Source: Telopea speciosissima (lineage: Eukaryota; Streptophyta; Magnoliopsida; Proteales; Proteaceae). From it: DNA of 64,000 bases. Position numbers and translations under genes: made by a program. Positions 34,315 to 46,500 of the stretch are shown one piece after another. The DNA lies in contig NC_057925.1 of assembly GCF_018873765.1 (NCBI RefSeq), positions 48,682,010 to 48,746,009 of the forward strand, in the 5' to 3' direction. Numbering within the stretch: position 1 is the first letter of the stretch; each line of letters starts with the position of its first letter. The notes beneath the pieces were generated by a model. That model made no database searches. It worked only from the letters and a program-made list of their open reading frames with translations, and had not been told where the DNA came from.

Positions 34315-35687
34315 GGAGAAAAAGTCGCAGCGCGACGTGTATAATCCCTTAAGTGCAACGATAAATGCAACACTTTAATCTCATCCGTTGAATAAATAAA
34401 CTTAAATGTCAACCGTCGATTAAATAACCAGCAACCAGCTCTCTAACCAAGTAGGGTTCCATTCTCTCTCCTCTCTCACAACACCACAAACCATCTCTCC
34501 GACAATTCTTCGATGGCTCTCCATCTCTCCGATAATCAGCTCAAGATTATAGGTGAAGGGTGATGACTTGATTCTCCACTGATTACAGGCCTTAGCATCA
34601 CCAAGCATCAACAACCGAGTGAGATTTGAAGCTTTGATCAGAGCATGGAGCAGAAAATGAGAGTTTTTTTTTTGTTATTTGTTTCATTTTTGGTTTTTTT
34701 TTTTTTTGCTTCTTTCTTTAATCTGCTTTGATCATGGAGGTTTTAGAGGTTTAAAGAGAAGAGATTCCATTTCTTTTAAAGAGGTTTAAAGAGAAACATG
34801 ATTATAGAACCGAAGGAACATGATTATGACCAAAAAAATCTATTGTAGAACATAAACTCCAGGAGCAGAAGGTAGGGGAAGATCAGAAGGGATGGAACCG
34901 CCATGAAAGTCTTTCAACGTCATGGTGGACCCGCTGAAAGGTTTCTTCTTCGACATTCTCCCTCTTTAGCTTCGCTACTCTCCTCTCCGCTTCTGTTCTC
35001 TCTCCTACGTGTACAATTACAGAACGACGATCACTCACTCTTTGAGTCTTTGGATTGCGCAAGAGAGACAGAACTCAGAAAAGAGAGTAAAACCCCAATC
35101 TGGAAGATGGACTACTCTGATAGAATCTAGGATCCTCAGTCGACCTGCACATCTTGTTCTTCTTGACTTCCGCTTTCCGTTGCTAGAACAGATCAGATCA
35201 GATCAGAAATTTTCTCTCTCTCGCAACTTCCTTTTTTTTCTTGTTGATTCCTCCTCCTCCTTAATCCTGATGATGAAATTTGATTTGGAGGAGGAGGTCT
35301 TGTTTAATAGCTGTTTCTTGAGGCTGAAGAGATGCGTTTGCCGACACGTATAGCCCACTGATAAAACCAACGATTGGATTGGAGATAGAAGATGGAAGCC
35401 CTGCTCTCCCTCTCCCTCTTTCCAAAGATGACGACGATGGCGAGAAGGATTGGAGGTAGAAGATGGAAGCCCTGCTCTCCCTCTACCTCTTTCCAAAGAC
35501 GACCATGGCAGCGAGACCTGCTGTAGAGAGGAGAAAGAAGAAACCTACTGTCACGGTGAGCAGGTTGAAGGGTTTTTTTTATTCAACGACTACGATTAAA
35601 AATTAAAAAAATAAACGGCTCAGATTTACTCGTCACATTTAGTGGTGAGTTTAACGAAAATCACCGTCGCGCCGCTACCACCCACTC
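34315..35687. mobile_element. Mutator-like non-autonomous element, 1.37 kb
   Basis: A 9-bp target duplication TTAAATGAA (34306-34314 and 35688-35696), the length typical of Mutator, encloses ends that share an inverted AGCGCGACG / CGTCGCGCC core near the termini. The interior is GC-richer than its surroundings, with pyrimidine-rich leader-like sequence and a tandem duplication of about 75 bp at 35371-35515 (GAAGATGGAAGCCCTGCTCT repeated). That composition could mean captured host sequence, but I cannot name a source gene. Confidence 0.6.
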
Positions 35688-35826
35688 TTAAATGAAATAC
35701 AAGGCATAAATAAGTGTCTGTCATGTCTGTCTGGGTTCCTGGCATAGATAGGTGTCTGTATACCAAGAATTTCCAGCAAGATCTCGAGAACTGGCACTCA
35801 TATAAAGGACCTAGATGGGCATTTTC

Positions 35827-35933
35827 CTATGTCAAACCGAGATCTCGGCGAGATATTGTACTTTTGTGACCCGACCCCCATCTCGTCTCGGATTTTTGAA
35901 ATACCGAGAAACTCGGCGAGATCTCAAACTATG
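35827..35933. mobile_element. Short hAT-like derivative
   Basis: About 107 bp with ends CTATGTCAAACCGAGATCTCGG and, inverted, CATAGTTTGAGATCTCG. It is the same terminal style as 15865-16563, with nearly all interior lost. Confidence 0.55.
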
Positions 35934-36482
35934 GGTAGGAGAGGGTCAAGGATAAAGTGGGGGTTAAACGTACTTGAACCGCGCAAGGCTATCAGAACAA
36001 TGACCACCACCTCCGATCATAACCCAAGTCTCTTGGGCGGAGTTGCTAGCTACCCAGTTCTCGTTGCAAGAAGAAGAAGAAGAAGGGACTTACCTTTCTA
36101 TTTTAACAACCAAATGTCTATTTTACCCCTCATATTTGGATCATATGGACACATGCTCATTAAAGAGCAAAAAAATGAAGGAAAAACAGATTTTGGCCAT
36201 AATCAATAATGGATTCAAGAGTCCATTATCATTTTTGGGGTGTTTTCTATTATTTTGATGTTTTGTAAATAGAAGTAGGGTCCATAAATTGGACCAAACA
36301 CTTGTAAAAACGTTTGTGTCAGAAAATGAAAATGAAAAGTGATACAAAAAAGGTTTTAAATATGGTAAGAAATGTAAGTAATTTATACAATCACATGGGG
36401 TAATGATTACAAAAGTTTTTCTTTTAGGTTTGAAAATTTTTCCTACCCTTCCCTTTGAATCCCCTTGCAACCAAACAAAGCC

Positions 36483-37544
36483 TAAGTGGTTAAAAATTTT
36501 GCTGATTAGGATAATAGATTAATGTCCGACATTATCTGATGGGGCTCAAGGGATGGAAGCTTGCTTGCTTTGATGAAGATTACATTTTGTAAAACTCTAC
36601 ACATCAAGTGAGAGAGACAACTCTTTTGTTTTAGCGTGGATAGTGGACAACATTGTTTTAGCATGAATAGTAACATGGTCACTTCCTAATCGATCGATGG
36701 TGAGCATGGTTTGAGGTATTAGTAGCGCTAACTACCAATCCTGATACCATGCGGATTCTGTATGGTAAAACAAAACAGAATAGGGTTAAAACAGTTTAAA
36801 AACACATTTGTTTTTTTTAAAGAAAATCAGGGGCAAACTTGTCTAATTTGGACCCATTCGTTAGTGATCGTGATCCAATACTGTGTACTAAAACTATGAT
36901 AGTTAGGTAAAAGATTTTGAAATACAATATTTGTTTCGGATAATTCCCCATCCGAAACAAATAAGCTATTCTCTCTCTCTCTCTCTTAAACCCGTTATCT
37001 CAATTGAAAAGGGAAAGAGAACACCACCTGATTGAGCAGCGCACGCCGCCTTGTGCCAAACATAAGGGCATGCGAAATGATCGTCACCCCCTGGTCATTT
37101 CCATCTTTCTAGGAGTGCAGTTGTCATTACGCGCGCCCAGTAGTGTCCGGGCACAGGGGTGGCTTGCGCTGCACGACCGGGTGGATTTCTCTCTCGCCAA
37201 AAAAAAATATAAAAGAGTAAGACCGTACTTGTCCCCGATTTTAAAAATCCAACCCCGCGCCTATGGTAACGAGATCTGCATCGTTCATTTAAATTCCTCA
37301 AGTTCCATCAATTCACGATCTACCACTGCATCATCGGTGGCAATTTTCATCAACATATCACGTCAGCATCGAAGTCGAAGCAACCAAGATTTCAAACTTT
37401 TTCACAAAACCTCTTCAGCCTCTCCGGCATCCGCAGTGGCCAAAGCCGAAATAATGCTTTTATACTTTGCTCTGCTCACCGTTCAGGTCCATCCATCGTA
37501 TTTCCATTAGGTTAGTGAGTCGCTTTCTTGGATTTTATCTGAAA
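36483..37544 (+). promoter_or_regulatory. Upstream region and probable 5' UTR of INCENP
   Basis: No coding gene is recognised. A (CT)n microsatellite lies at about 36969-36987. Pyrimidine-rich sequence precedes the INCENP start codon, and a reading frame at 37004-37510 resembles nothing. The transcription start cannot be fixed from sequence. Confidence 0.4.
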
Positions 37545-40500
37545 ATGTCGACTCTCGAGAAGCTATTCGTCCAGATATTTGAGCGCAAGAACTGGATCAT
37601 AGATCAGGTCAAGCAGCAGAGAGATTTATACGAGCAGCAACTCGCTTCGAAACTGTTAATTAAGGGTATTCGCCCTCCTTTGTGGCTGTGGAACGATGGA
37701 ACAGAGACTGGAACTGCAGATCTCACAGGCATGCTTACTTGAATAACTTGAACGGTTTTTGTTATGATTTATCATTTTTTGGTTACATTTCATTCTCGGT
37801 TTCCTACTTTAGGGTTTCTGCTGGACTATATGTTCGTACGGCACAAAAGGGGCTATGTTGGTATTTATTAGCATATGGTTTCGTTCTTAACGTAATTGGT
37901 TGCAGTTGAATGGGAAATGCCGAGTGAAATATGCTTCACAAACGAAAGTGCTTTCTCCAGTTACAATGAAATTTATTCAATTTTCACGATTTATCTTTAT
38001 GCATTTGGGAGGAGAGCCAGAACCTACAAAGCTTACACATTTCCCTTGTTTTTTTTTTTTGGTTTTCCTCTCATAATTGGGAGGAAATTTTGTTAGATGA
38101 CTTCTGTTGGTTACTGGGTTGCTTCCATGGATTTAAACTTCCCATTTTAGAGCGCCCAGTATCGTATCCAATTTCATTTTTGATATTATAAATCTCAACT
38201 CTCTTATGCTGTTTGCATTTATCAAACTTTGAAACTGTTTCTTCATTTTCGTCTTGTGCTAGTTTTAGATTTAATTTATACTAGAATTCAAATTCTAATA
38301 AAGCAAGAATTGGCACTCCGGAATTTGTATTTATTTTGCAAGAAAATAGCTCTGGCAAGAATTGGCACAACGAAAACAAGATTGTTGGTGGTGTTGTACC
38401 TCCACCCTCCCCCCCCCCCCCCCAAAAAAAAAAAAAAAAACACCCATTCTGTTTGTCCCTTGGGACTCGATGGCATTGTATGTTTTTGAACTACTTCTGA
38501 CTATTTATATTCATGCCATGGCCTCCATCTTCTTAGATTTACCGAATTCCTAAATTTGCCAGAGTGGAAACATGTATTAATGGGAAAAGTCTAGTCTTAC
38601 ATCAAGAATGTTGGAAATTATAAGCAGGCTTGGGGATTTGTTTTTTTTATTCTAATATTTAGAGGTTGAGGTTTTGTGGTCTGTGCAGACCATGTATCCA
38701 TACGTGGTCTGCATACAATATTTGCCATGTGGGAGCTTGGATGGGGCCCTAATTTGGTGAACAAGTAGATCAAGGTCCCTTGCTCACATGCCAAGTTTCA
38801 ATCCAAATGGAGTTTGCCAAGTGGCACAACAAAGCATCGAAACTGAAACTACCAAAGGGTGCATGGGCGATCAAGGGGTTGCATGGACATACATGGGAGG
38901 GTAAATAATTGAATATTTGAATTTGAGGCTGAAATTTGAAACATGGCAATCCATCCCCCAATATATAACCACCAAACATAATGCCACATCATCCTTCTAC
39001 ATGGCACAACTAAGTGTGCAGACCATATAAGTTTGTGTGGTCGGCTTACACCACAAAACCTCTCGCAAATATGTAGTGTGGGTTGGTTGTGTAGTATTTT
39101 TTTTAATGGGAAAAAGAACTCTGTCCGGGAGTGTGGCCTACGCCAGCACTACCATGAGTCTATTTCTCTCCTCCCCATATGAAAAGACACCTTTGCCCCC
39201 TTGTTTTGAGGAGCGAGATAGACACATGGGAGTGCTGGCGTAGGCCACACTCCCGAACAGAAAACTACTTCCCTTTTTTCTTGTTTGAGAAAAATTGGTT
39301 CCTACACACCCATGGTAGGATTCTTCCCTAAGAGGCTAAGACCCATTTTGAATATTGCAACATGGACAGATGATGAGGCTATTCCAACCTTTGGATAGAG
39401 AGGTCATGGTGTGAATTAGTCACATGTCAAATTTCTGAGCCTAATTCAGTCAAATACCCTCCTGTGTATCGTCACACATCCTCATTTATGTCCATACAAT
39501 ACTCTGCCAACTACTGTGCACTCTCCTATAGCCATGGATTTTCAAATCTTTGTTTTGCCTCATGGCAAACTTTGATAGGTTTGAGACTTGACATGTGAGG
39601 GAATCTCAGGATCTAGTTGTCTACAAAATTTGGTCCTGCTATAATCTGTCACATGACTGTTGTTGGCATTTCAAGTGGGCATGTAGGAGAGTTCCGACCA
39701 CGGGCATGAAGGAACGAGGTTCTCTCTCTCTCTTTTTTTTTTGAGACAAAAAGAAACAAGCTTTAATCCTCACGGAAAATCAGACTTCTCACACTCATAA
39801 ATTATAATACTTGTTGGCACTTTCTGAGGGTGTTTATATATCTATGGAATAATTGTTAACCAATTTATGATTGCGAAGAACTCAAAGGTGATTTGCCTAG
39901 TGAAAACCTATTAGATGTCAAGAGAAAATTTACTCTTGATGGATAAGAGTGCAATCATGGGATCTGTTACAGTGCTGGAAGCCAATAATTTTGCTCACAA
40001 TGGTAATTGCTGTATCATGTAGTCAAAATACTTATTTCTTGAAATTTTCTTGATGCATTCTTTATGGTTTATGTGTGAGGCCACAAATCATAAAACATCA
40101 AAAGAATCTATTCTCATACATATGCCCCTTTTCCACTTAGGATGACACTTAGTTCTGCTTGTGTCTGAGTGCCATAGGCTGGACTTGTCTTATTATTGCT
40201 TATCTTATTGCAGAACTGAAGAAACAAGACCTAATTTGTACATCTGCCCCTTTCCTCTTAGGATGACACTTAGTTCTGCTTCTGTTTGAGTGCCGAAGGC
40301 TGGACTTGTCTTATGATTGCTTATCTTATTGCAGAACTGAAGAAACAAGACCTAATCTGTGGCCTTCTAATTCCACCATCACGATCCAAGGTCCCTTCTA
40401 CTGGTGATCACTGCACCTTTTACAGCAAGACAGCTGCTAAGTCATATAATGAGCCTACTTCAGACAGCATATTTCTGGAAACTTGTGCTTCCAACAAATA

Positions 40501-43500
40501 TTTTGACGTAGGGGCCAGGTTGACACTGGTACCTAACTGTCATCTCAATGAAAATGAGATTGCCCAGAAGTGTTCCTTAAATAGGACTTGTGAGCTAGAT
40601 CCTGCAATTGCTTCTCCTCAAGATCAGACAAGTGTAAGGGCCTCTGATAATTCCTTTGAACCAGGTCAATCTGAGATTGCCCAGAAGTGTATCTCAAATA
40701 GGGCTTGTGAGCTAGATCCTACAATTGCTTCTCCTCAAGATCAGACAAGTGTAAGGGCTTCTGATAATTCCTTTGAACCAGGTCAATCATTGGCAAGGAT
40801 CCAAAGGTCCAGGCCAAGACAAAAGGCTTTAGAACTTCGAAATAGTGGGAAAGCAAAATCAGAAAGGCCTTCGAGCAAGGTAGGTAATTGTAGTGTTTAT
40901 TCTGGTAGAGTTACAAGGTTTAGAACTGCTTGCCAACAACCTAACACTGTCAAAGAGTTGCTGGAATTGAATAAGGCCTCTGATATCGCTGATGATGAGG
41001 GTGGTGGGGCGGCACAAACAAAAACAGAGAAGTGTCCAAGCAGTGGAAATGACACCACTGTTCATTCTGGTAGACTTGCAAGTTCGGGGATTTCTTGCAA
41101 ACTAAGTGTCCAGGAGTTAGTGGAAATGGGTAACTATTCTGATATTGCCTGTGAAGGTCCTGATAGAGTGCCAGGTTTTAGTCCTGCCTCCCTGCAGATG
41201 AGTTATTTTGGCAAATCATTGCAGGCACATGGAGCCTTACGTCAATTTGAGGGAGATAATAACTTCCAGGATGCACGGGCTGTTCAAGTGACCGTACAGA
41301 AGTTTGATTCAGGGCAAAAGGTTAAAAAATCAAGTGATCGCTTGCAAACAAATCCGAGAATGCTTCAAAGCAATAGAGACATTTCAAACAGATACACAGC
41401 TAGAAATGCAGCATCTAGTATTCTGGAGTTCAATTATGCTGAAGGGTTCCCAAAAGCTAATGACTCAAAAAATACAAGTGCTAGACGTACACGGTCTAGA
41501 TCTGTTTCCTGTGATGAACCGTCTCAAATTGCAAAACAATTAAAGTTGGTTGAAGGACATGACCTCAAGGAATCAGGTAGTCAAGTGGATATCCTCCCAT
41601 GTAGTGATGCTAAAGGTATTGTCAACCAGGAAAAGTGGAATGTTGACATTGCAGAAACTGATCCAGGAATGCTTTCAAGCAATGGAGACATCTCAATCAG
41701 ATACACAGCTAGAAATGCAGCATCTAGTACTCTGGAGTTCAATTATGCCAAAGGGTTCTCAGAAGCTAATGACTTAAAAAATACAAGTGCTAGACGTACA
41801 CGGTCTAGATCTGTTTCCTGTGATGAACCTTCTCAAATTGCAAAACAATTAAAGTTGGTTGAAGGACATGACCTTAAGGAATCAGGTAGTCAAGTGGATA
41901 TCCTCCCATGTAGTGATGCCAAAGGTATTGTCAACCAGGAAAAGTGGAATGTTGACATTGCAGAAACTGATCGTGTTTCAAATGGGCCAGTTGAAGCCTG
42001 TTCTTTTCTACGGTTGAACTGTGCTGCAGGATCCTTACAGTTCAATAACTCCTCAAAAATTACCAGTGGTAGAGTTACATGCTCTAAATCTGACTCCACT
42101 GATAATCCTTGTCAACTTGCAGAACCATTAAATTGGGTTGAAGGAAGCAACCTCCAGAAAGCATCAGAAGCTCAAGTGGATATCCAGCCATGCAGTGATG
42201 ATGACCCTGAAATTGTCAACGAGGAAAATATCATTGTAGGAACCAAGCATGTTTCAAGTGTGCCAGCTCTACCCTGTTCTATTTACTCTCAGTCTAACAT
42301 GCATGGAGGAAGCCATAGAGATGGATTGGAATTTTTACTCAAAAGGCTACCCTCTGAGAGTAGTATGCTTTTGGAGCCAAAGCAGCTTGTCTTTAATGAT
42401 GTGGAAGTGTTCAATTTGAATGAGGGTGTTGATCCTATGGAAAAGGGGATTCAAGGGAGACCTTTAGAAATAAGATCCTTTTCCTCATTAGGGCCTGCTG
42501 AATCTTTAGAAAAGGTAGCCATTTCTGATGTGTTCCAACAAAAATGTGATACATCCATGGATGAGCTCCTGGTGCAGAAGGAACTGGCGAAGGAAGTTGT
42601 AAATAGAGAAAAGGAAGCTCAAAGAGCTTATTCTGAAGCCGAAGCAGAGAAATCCACATGTGACTATTACACTACATCAATTGGAAAAACTTCAAAATCT
42701 CCTGCTATGCCATCTAGGAATGCAGCATCTAAGTTTTATGAAGATGCAGTTCCTGATAAATCTCCTGAAATCAACAAAACCCCAAGTCAGATTCCTTACT
42801 TAACAGATGATCTAGTTACCCGGCAAGTTGGCGAGAAAAGTCCAACTAGAATGGCGGATTCCAGTTTGCCTGGTGTAGATGTGGATCCACAGGCAGATAG
42901 ATCTGGCAAGAAATATAATTCAAAGCTTGATATTGGGCCTGGTAAGATATTTCTAGAAGATTGTGAACTTTTAAAAGATACATATCAATCTGGCGAGAAA
43001 TGTACTGAGGAGTTTGATCTGGGTAAGATATTTCCAGAAGATTGCAAACTTGGAAATGATGCAACTAGAAGTTTTCTCTGCCAGATGGCAGCAGGAGACA
43101 GTCCTCAAATGGGCAACACAGGAACAAAACCTCCTTACTGCCTAAGGAGCTCTAACAGTCATGATAAGAGTGTTGGTTCTTCTAAATTAAGTGATTCTCT
43201 TATTGCAAAGAAATCCATGATATCAACCAAAACCAAGAAGAATGCTGTTGAGTGTTCATGGCCTCAGTCTAAGCGGAGAAAAGTTGAGGGTCGAGCAAGT
43301 GATGCCTTTACTGCTTCTGTTAGGTTAAGGAGGGGGAAACAACTTCAGGAGATTAATGAGGAGACTGAATATCGATACCTGGAAAAGGTAGAAAATGGGG
43401 TTGAGGCTATCTCAGAGGTTCAGCATTTCACTCCTTGTGAAATGAACATTGCTCAACCAAACGCTGTGGAGAGTCCTGATGTTCAAATGCATGAGAAGGA

Positions 43501-46500
43501 AAGTTTTCACAAGGTAGAGTGTTTGGAATCTCCAACCAAGTTGCACATCAAAGAGGTAATTGATGCAGTGCTAATCCCAAACCAGTGTGATCCAGTGGGA
43601 GATCATCTCGCCACAGGATCGTAGTTAAAGGAATAAGAACCCAATAGGAGAAATTTAATAACTCAATCAAATCAATTCTGTTCAGCCAGAAATTCAGGTT
43701 GAGTGCTCAAATTAAGAAGTAGAAAAGGTCTGAAAAATATGATGTGATTCTGATGGCTAGATTCCTACACTTATGGACGAATCATTTTGCAAGTAGGAAT
43801 TGAACAATACTGCAGAATCGATAGACAGTTTTAGGGATTTAAAGCAGAACTCATTAATAGGTTATGTAGCTAATTAAACAAGAAATTGGATCCAGAAAAC
43901 CAGAAACATAAATCAGATTTAGAAAATCAAGAATTGAAGAAGTAGACTCGAATTAGGATTCCTGAAATTTGGTTGGAAATCTGTCTTGAAAACATAATCT
44001 AATTCTAGTATTGTTGGGGCAATTGATTAACAAAAAGTAGCAGGATTTGATTAAGAACTAATGCTGAAACAGAACTAGAAATACGCATAAACTTGTGTTT
44101 GAAATATTTTAACAGAATTAGAAATCACAGGAGATTGAAATATAGAAATTCTGACCTATTTTGATGGAGAAGTGAACAGAAGTTGAAAGGAAGATATGAT
44201 CAAGAATCCAGTTGAACCCCAACCTGGAATCCCACCAGGGTTCACTATTGAATCTCACAGCAGTTAAACACTTTTGAATCCACAAGAGTCAACACACTTG
44301 AATCCTACAGATGCAAGCCTGAATCCACAGACCAAAACAAAGCAAAAGCCTTTTATTAAATTATCAAATTTTGGGCGTAGGGCATAGCCCATGCATATGT
44401 TTAAATAAATGACTTTAAATAAGACACAAATTAAGACTAAAATTCCGCCTGCGAGCTATGGAGGTAGTCTACTGCAACTAAAATTCTTAATAAATAAGAA
44501 AGAGAACTTAAACAAGGTTCAACCTAACTAATATTCTTAATAAAAATTAAAATAAAGAAATAAGAGTCTAACTAGACTAACTAATAAATTAAATACTGTT
44601 AAAGTGGCTTATTACAAAGAAAACCTGTTGTACCAAAGGCCTAACACATGTGTAATCCAAATCAAGGTTTATTTCGACTAAAATAAGCTCACTTCTATGC
44701 TTTATATGCATCAGTAATTGTATTTTTTGTTTCTTTCTCACATTTTCTTTCGTGTTCAGGATAGCTTATCCACACACACACACACACACACAGTGTCGTG
44801 GTCTTTTGTATCCACCATTTGATTGTAAAACCCAGAGAAAATTCCTAGGTAAAATATTTACCTGTTTAGAATTTAGATGATCATACAGTTCATTATTGCC
44901 CTCCTCCTGAAACATTACGTGTGCATGTGTTTTTGTGTGTGTTGAATGTTTTAGGCCTGTTGACCTGATTGGGTGACCCTAACCAGTTCAAAGTCATTTC
45001 TTTTGGAACATTATTACTTTTTTGTGCATACCAATACATACACATTTAGACAATTTATAAGTATGCAACCTAACCAGATTGTAATGAACCAACAAATTTA
45101 GAAACCTTATCAGTAGGCGTGTCAAACTAATGTAGTCCTAGATGGATAGAAGACCCACTAGGAACCAGTACTACAGGATCTACTATGAACAGGCAGTCCG
45201 ATTGCTGTAAAATATGAAATTAGGTCAAAATTAGGGTTAGGGTTAGGGTTAGGTTAGGGTTTGAAGGGTTGGTTATGCTAGGCAGGTGTAGGAGAGTCTA
45301 TCAGTGAAGGTCCAGTGATGGTTTGATTTTGATGAGCGGAAGAGTGAAAACTTAAATGGCAGCAAATTAGGGTTTCAAGTTTTTAAAAAGAAGGAAGTAA
45401 TGGAATCTAGGGAATTTGGGCAAGGGCTTCAGGTCGAGTTCTCTAAGGGTAGAGAGGGTCTCTTGGCCAAGGTATGGAGGTCTGATGATGGCTGGATGTT
45501 GCTGGACTATAATTTAGAATTTTGTGTTTTAATGGGAGTTAAGGATTTGACGTTTACTGCCAACCAAGGGTGCTAATCCAAAACACCAAAATTGGGTGCT
45601 TTTTTTACAATTTAAAGATTGAAATATGTTTATAAATCCTAAAACAAGCTTCCCTTAAAGTTTCGGAGCCAACTGTGGCCATTTGTCCACCAAAACATCA
45701 TATCGGAAAAAAATATACACAAACTCGGTGAGACATCGGTCGTCCTTGACCTGGTCGAGACGAATTTTCAAACTATGCTCTATAGATCAGGCTTTAGTGA
45801 TGCAAAACAACAAAAACAAATTAAAAAAAATAACAGTAAGTCGGAACAAGACACAGACAAAGATCAATATCTCTCTCAATGAGGACTCTTGCACCTACAC
45901 CAAGCCATATCACCCTCACATCCCTAAAAATTATTCAAAAGACCCTTTTTACCAAATGTTGAAGGAGGTATTGCTTACCTTCCCCGACCATGGCGGCCTC
46001 GCTAGCCGGTTAGTGGGCCGTGGCGGTTGTAGGGGGAGGGAGCCCCCCAACAGAATTTTTTTTTTAAGGTGTGAAGAACGGTGATCCTTGGAAAACCCCC
46101 AAATAGAACTTGCTAAAACCCCCCAAAAATATCTAACAAGACCAATAAATCAATGATTTTTGCGGTGCTGTAGAGTACCTCAGCGACGCTCCAGAGGGGT
46201 AGGTCCCTCTATAAATAGAGGATCTCTCCCCATTTGAAGGAGGTCCCCTTTCTTGGGATTAAAGCCCTTTGCTCCGTTTTTTGTGCCCTCTAGGTATGTT
46301 AGAGCCCTCCTTTAACCCCCTCTCGACATTTTGTCGCACCCCCTAGTTCGATATTTGTCTGCCATTATTTTATCCGCTCCCCGTTTGAGCCTTCGCCACT
46401 CTTAAACCCATTTTACCCCATTTTTATCACTTTTTATACCAATACCTTTTCCGATAAATCTCATAAGTCCCATGTGACGCTGTTACTCCTTTCGACATAC

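Larger units (their letters stand above)
32066..36356. mobile_element. PIF/Harbinger-like element containing further insertions
   Basis: The left terminus GGGCATCTTTGGTATCAC is matched, inverted, by the right terminus AAACCTTTTTTGTATCAC. The flanking triplet TAA (32063-32065, 36357-36359) is the PIF/Harbinger target duplication. Subterminal GGTTTGGTCC / GGACCAAAC strings are also inverted. No transposase is recognised. Inside lie a 25-bp hairpin, a solo LTR, a Mutator-like element and a small hAT-like derivative. Confidence 0.7.
31829..36482. mobile_element. Tourist-like MITE split by a 4.3-kb insertion
   Basis: The left half 31829-32065 begins GGCTCCGTTTGGTTGCAAGG. The right half 36357-36482 ends CCTTGCAACCAAACAAAGCC. 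Laid against the intact relatives at 30404-30720 and 56794-57073, the two halves are continuous, so everything between was inserted later. Confidence 0.8.

Noticed and set aside
37004..37510. 168-residue reading frame upstream of INCENP
   Set aside because: Low-complexity Ser-rich translation with no recognisable family; it overlaps the probable 5' UTR.
43556..43624. Extension of the large INCENP frame to a stop at 43622
   Set aside because: The donor GAG/GTAATT at 43555 is strong and phase 0, and it joins cleanly to the exon at 50020; the extension reads intron.
45683..46084. 133-residue reading frame in INCENP intron 2
   Set aside because: No domain or similarity, and it crosses repeat boundaries (a hAT-like end and a decayed LTR).
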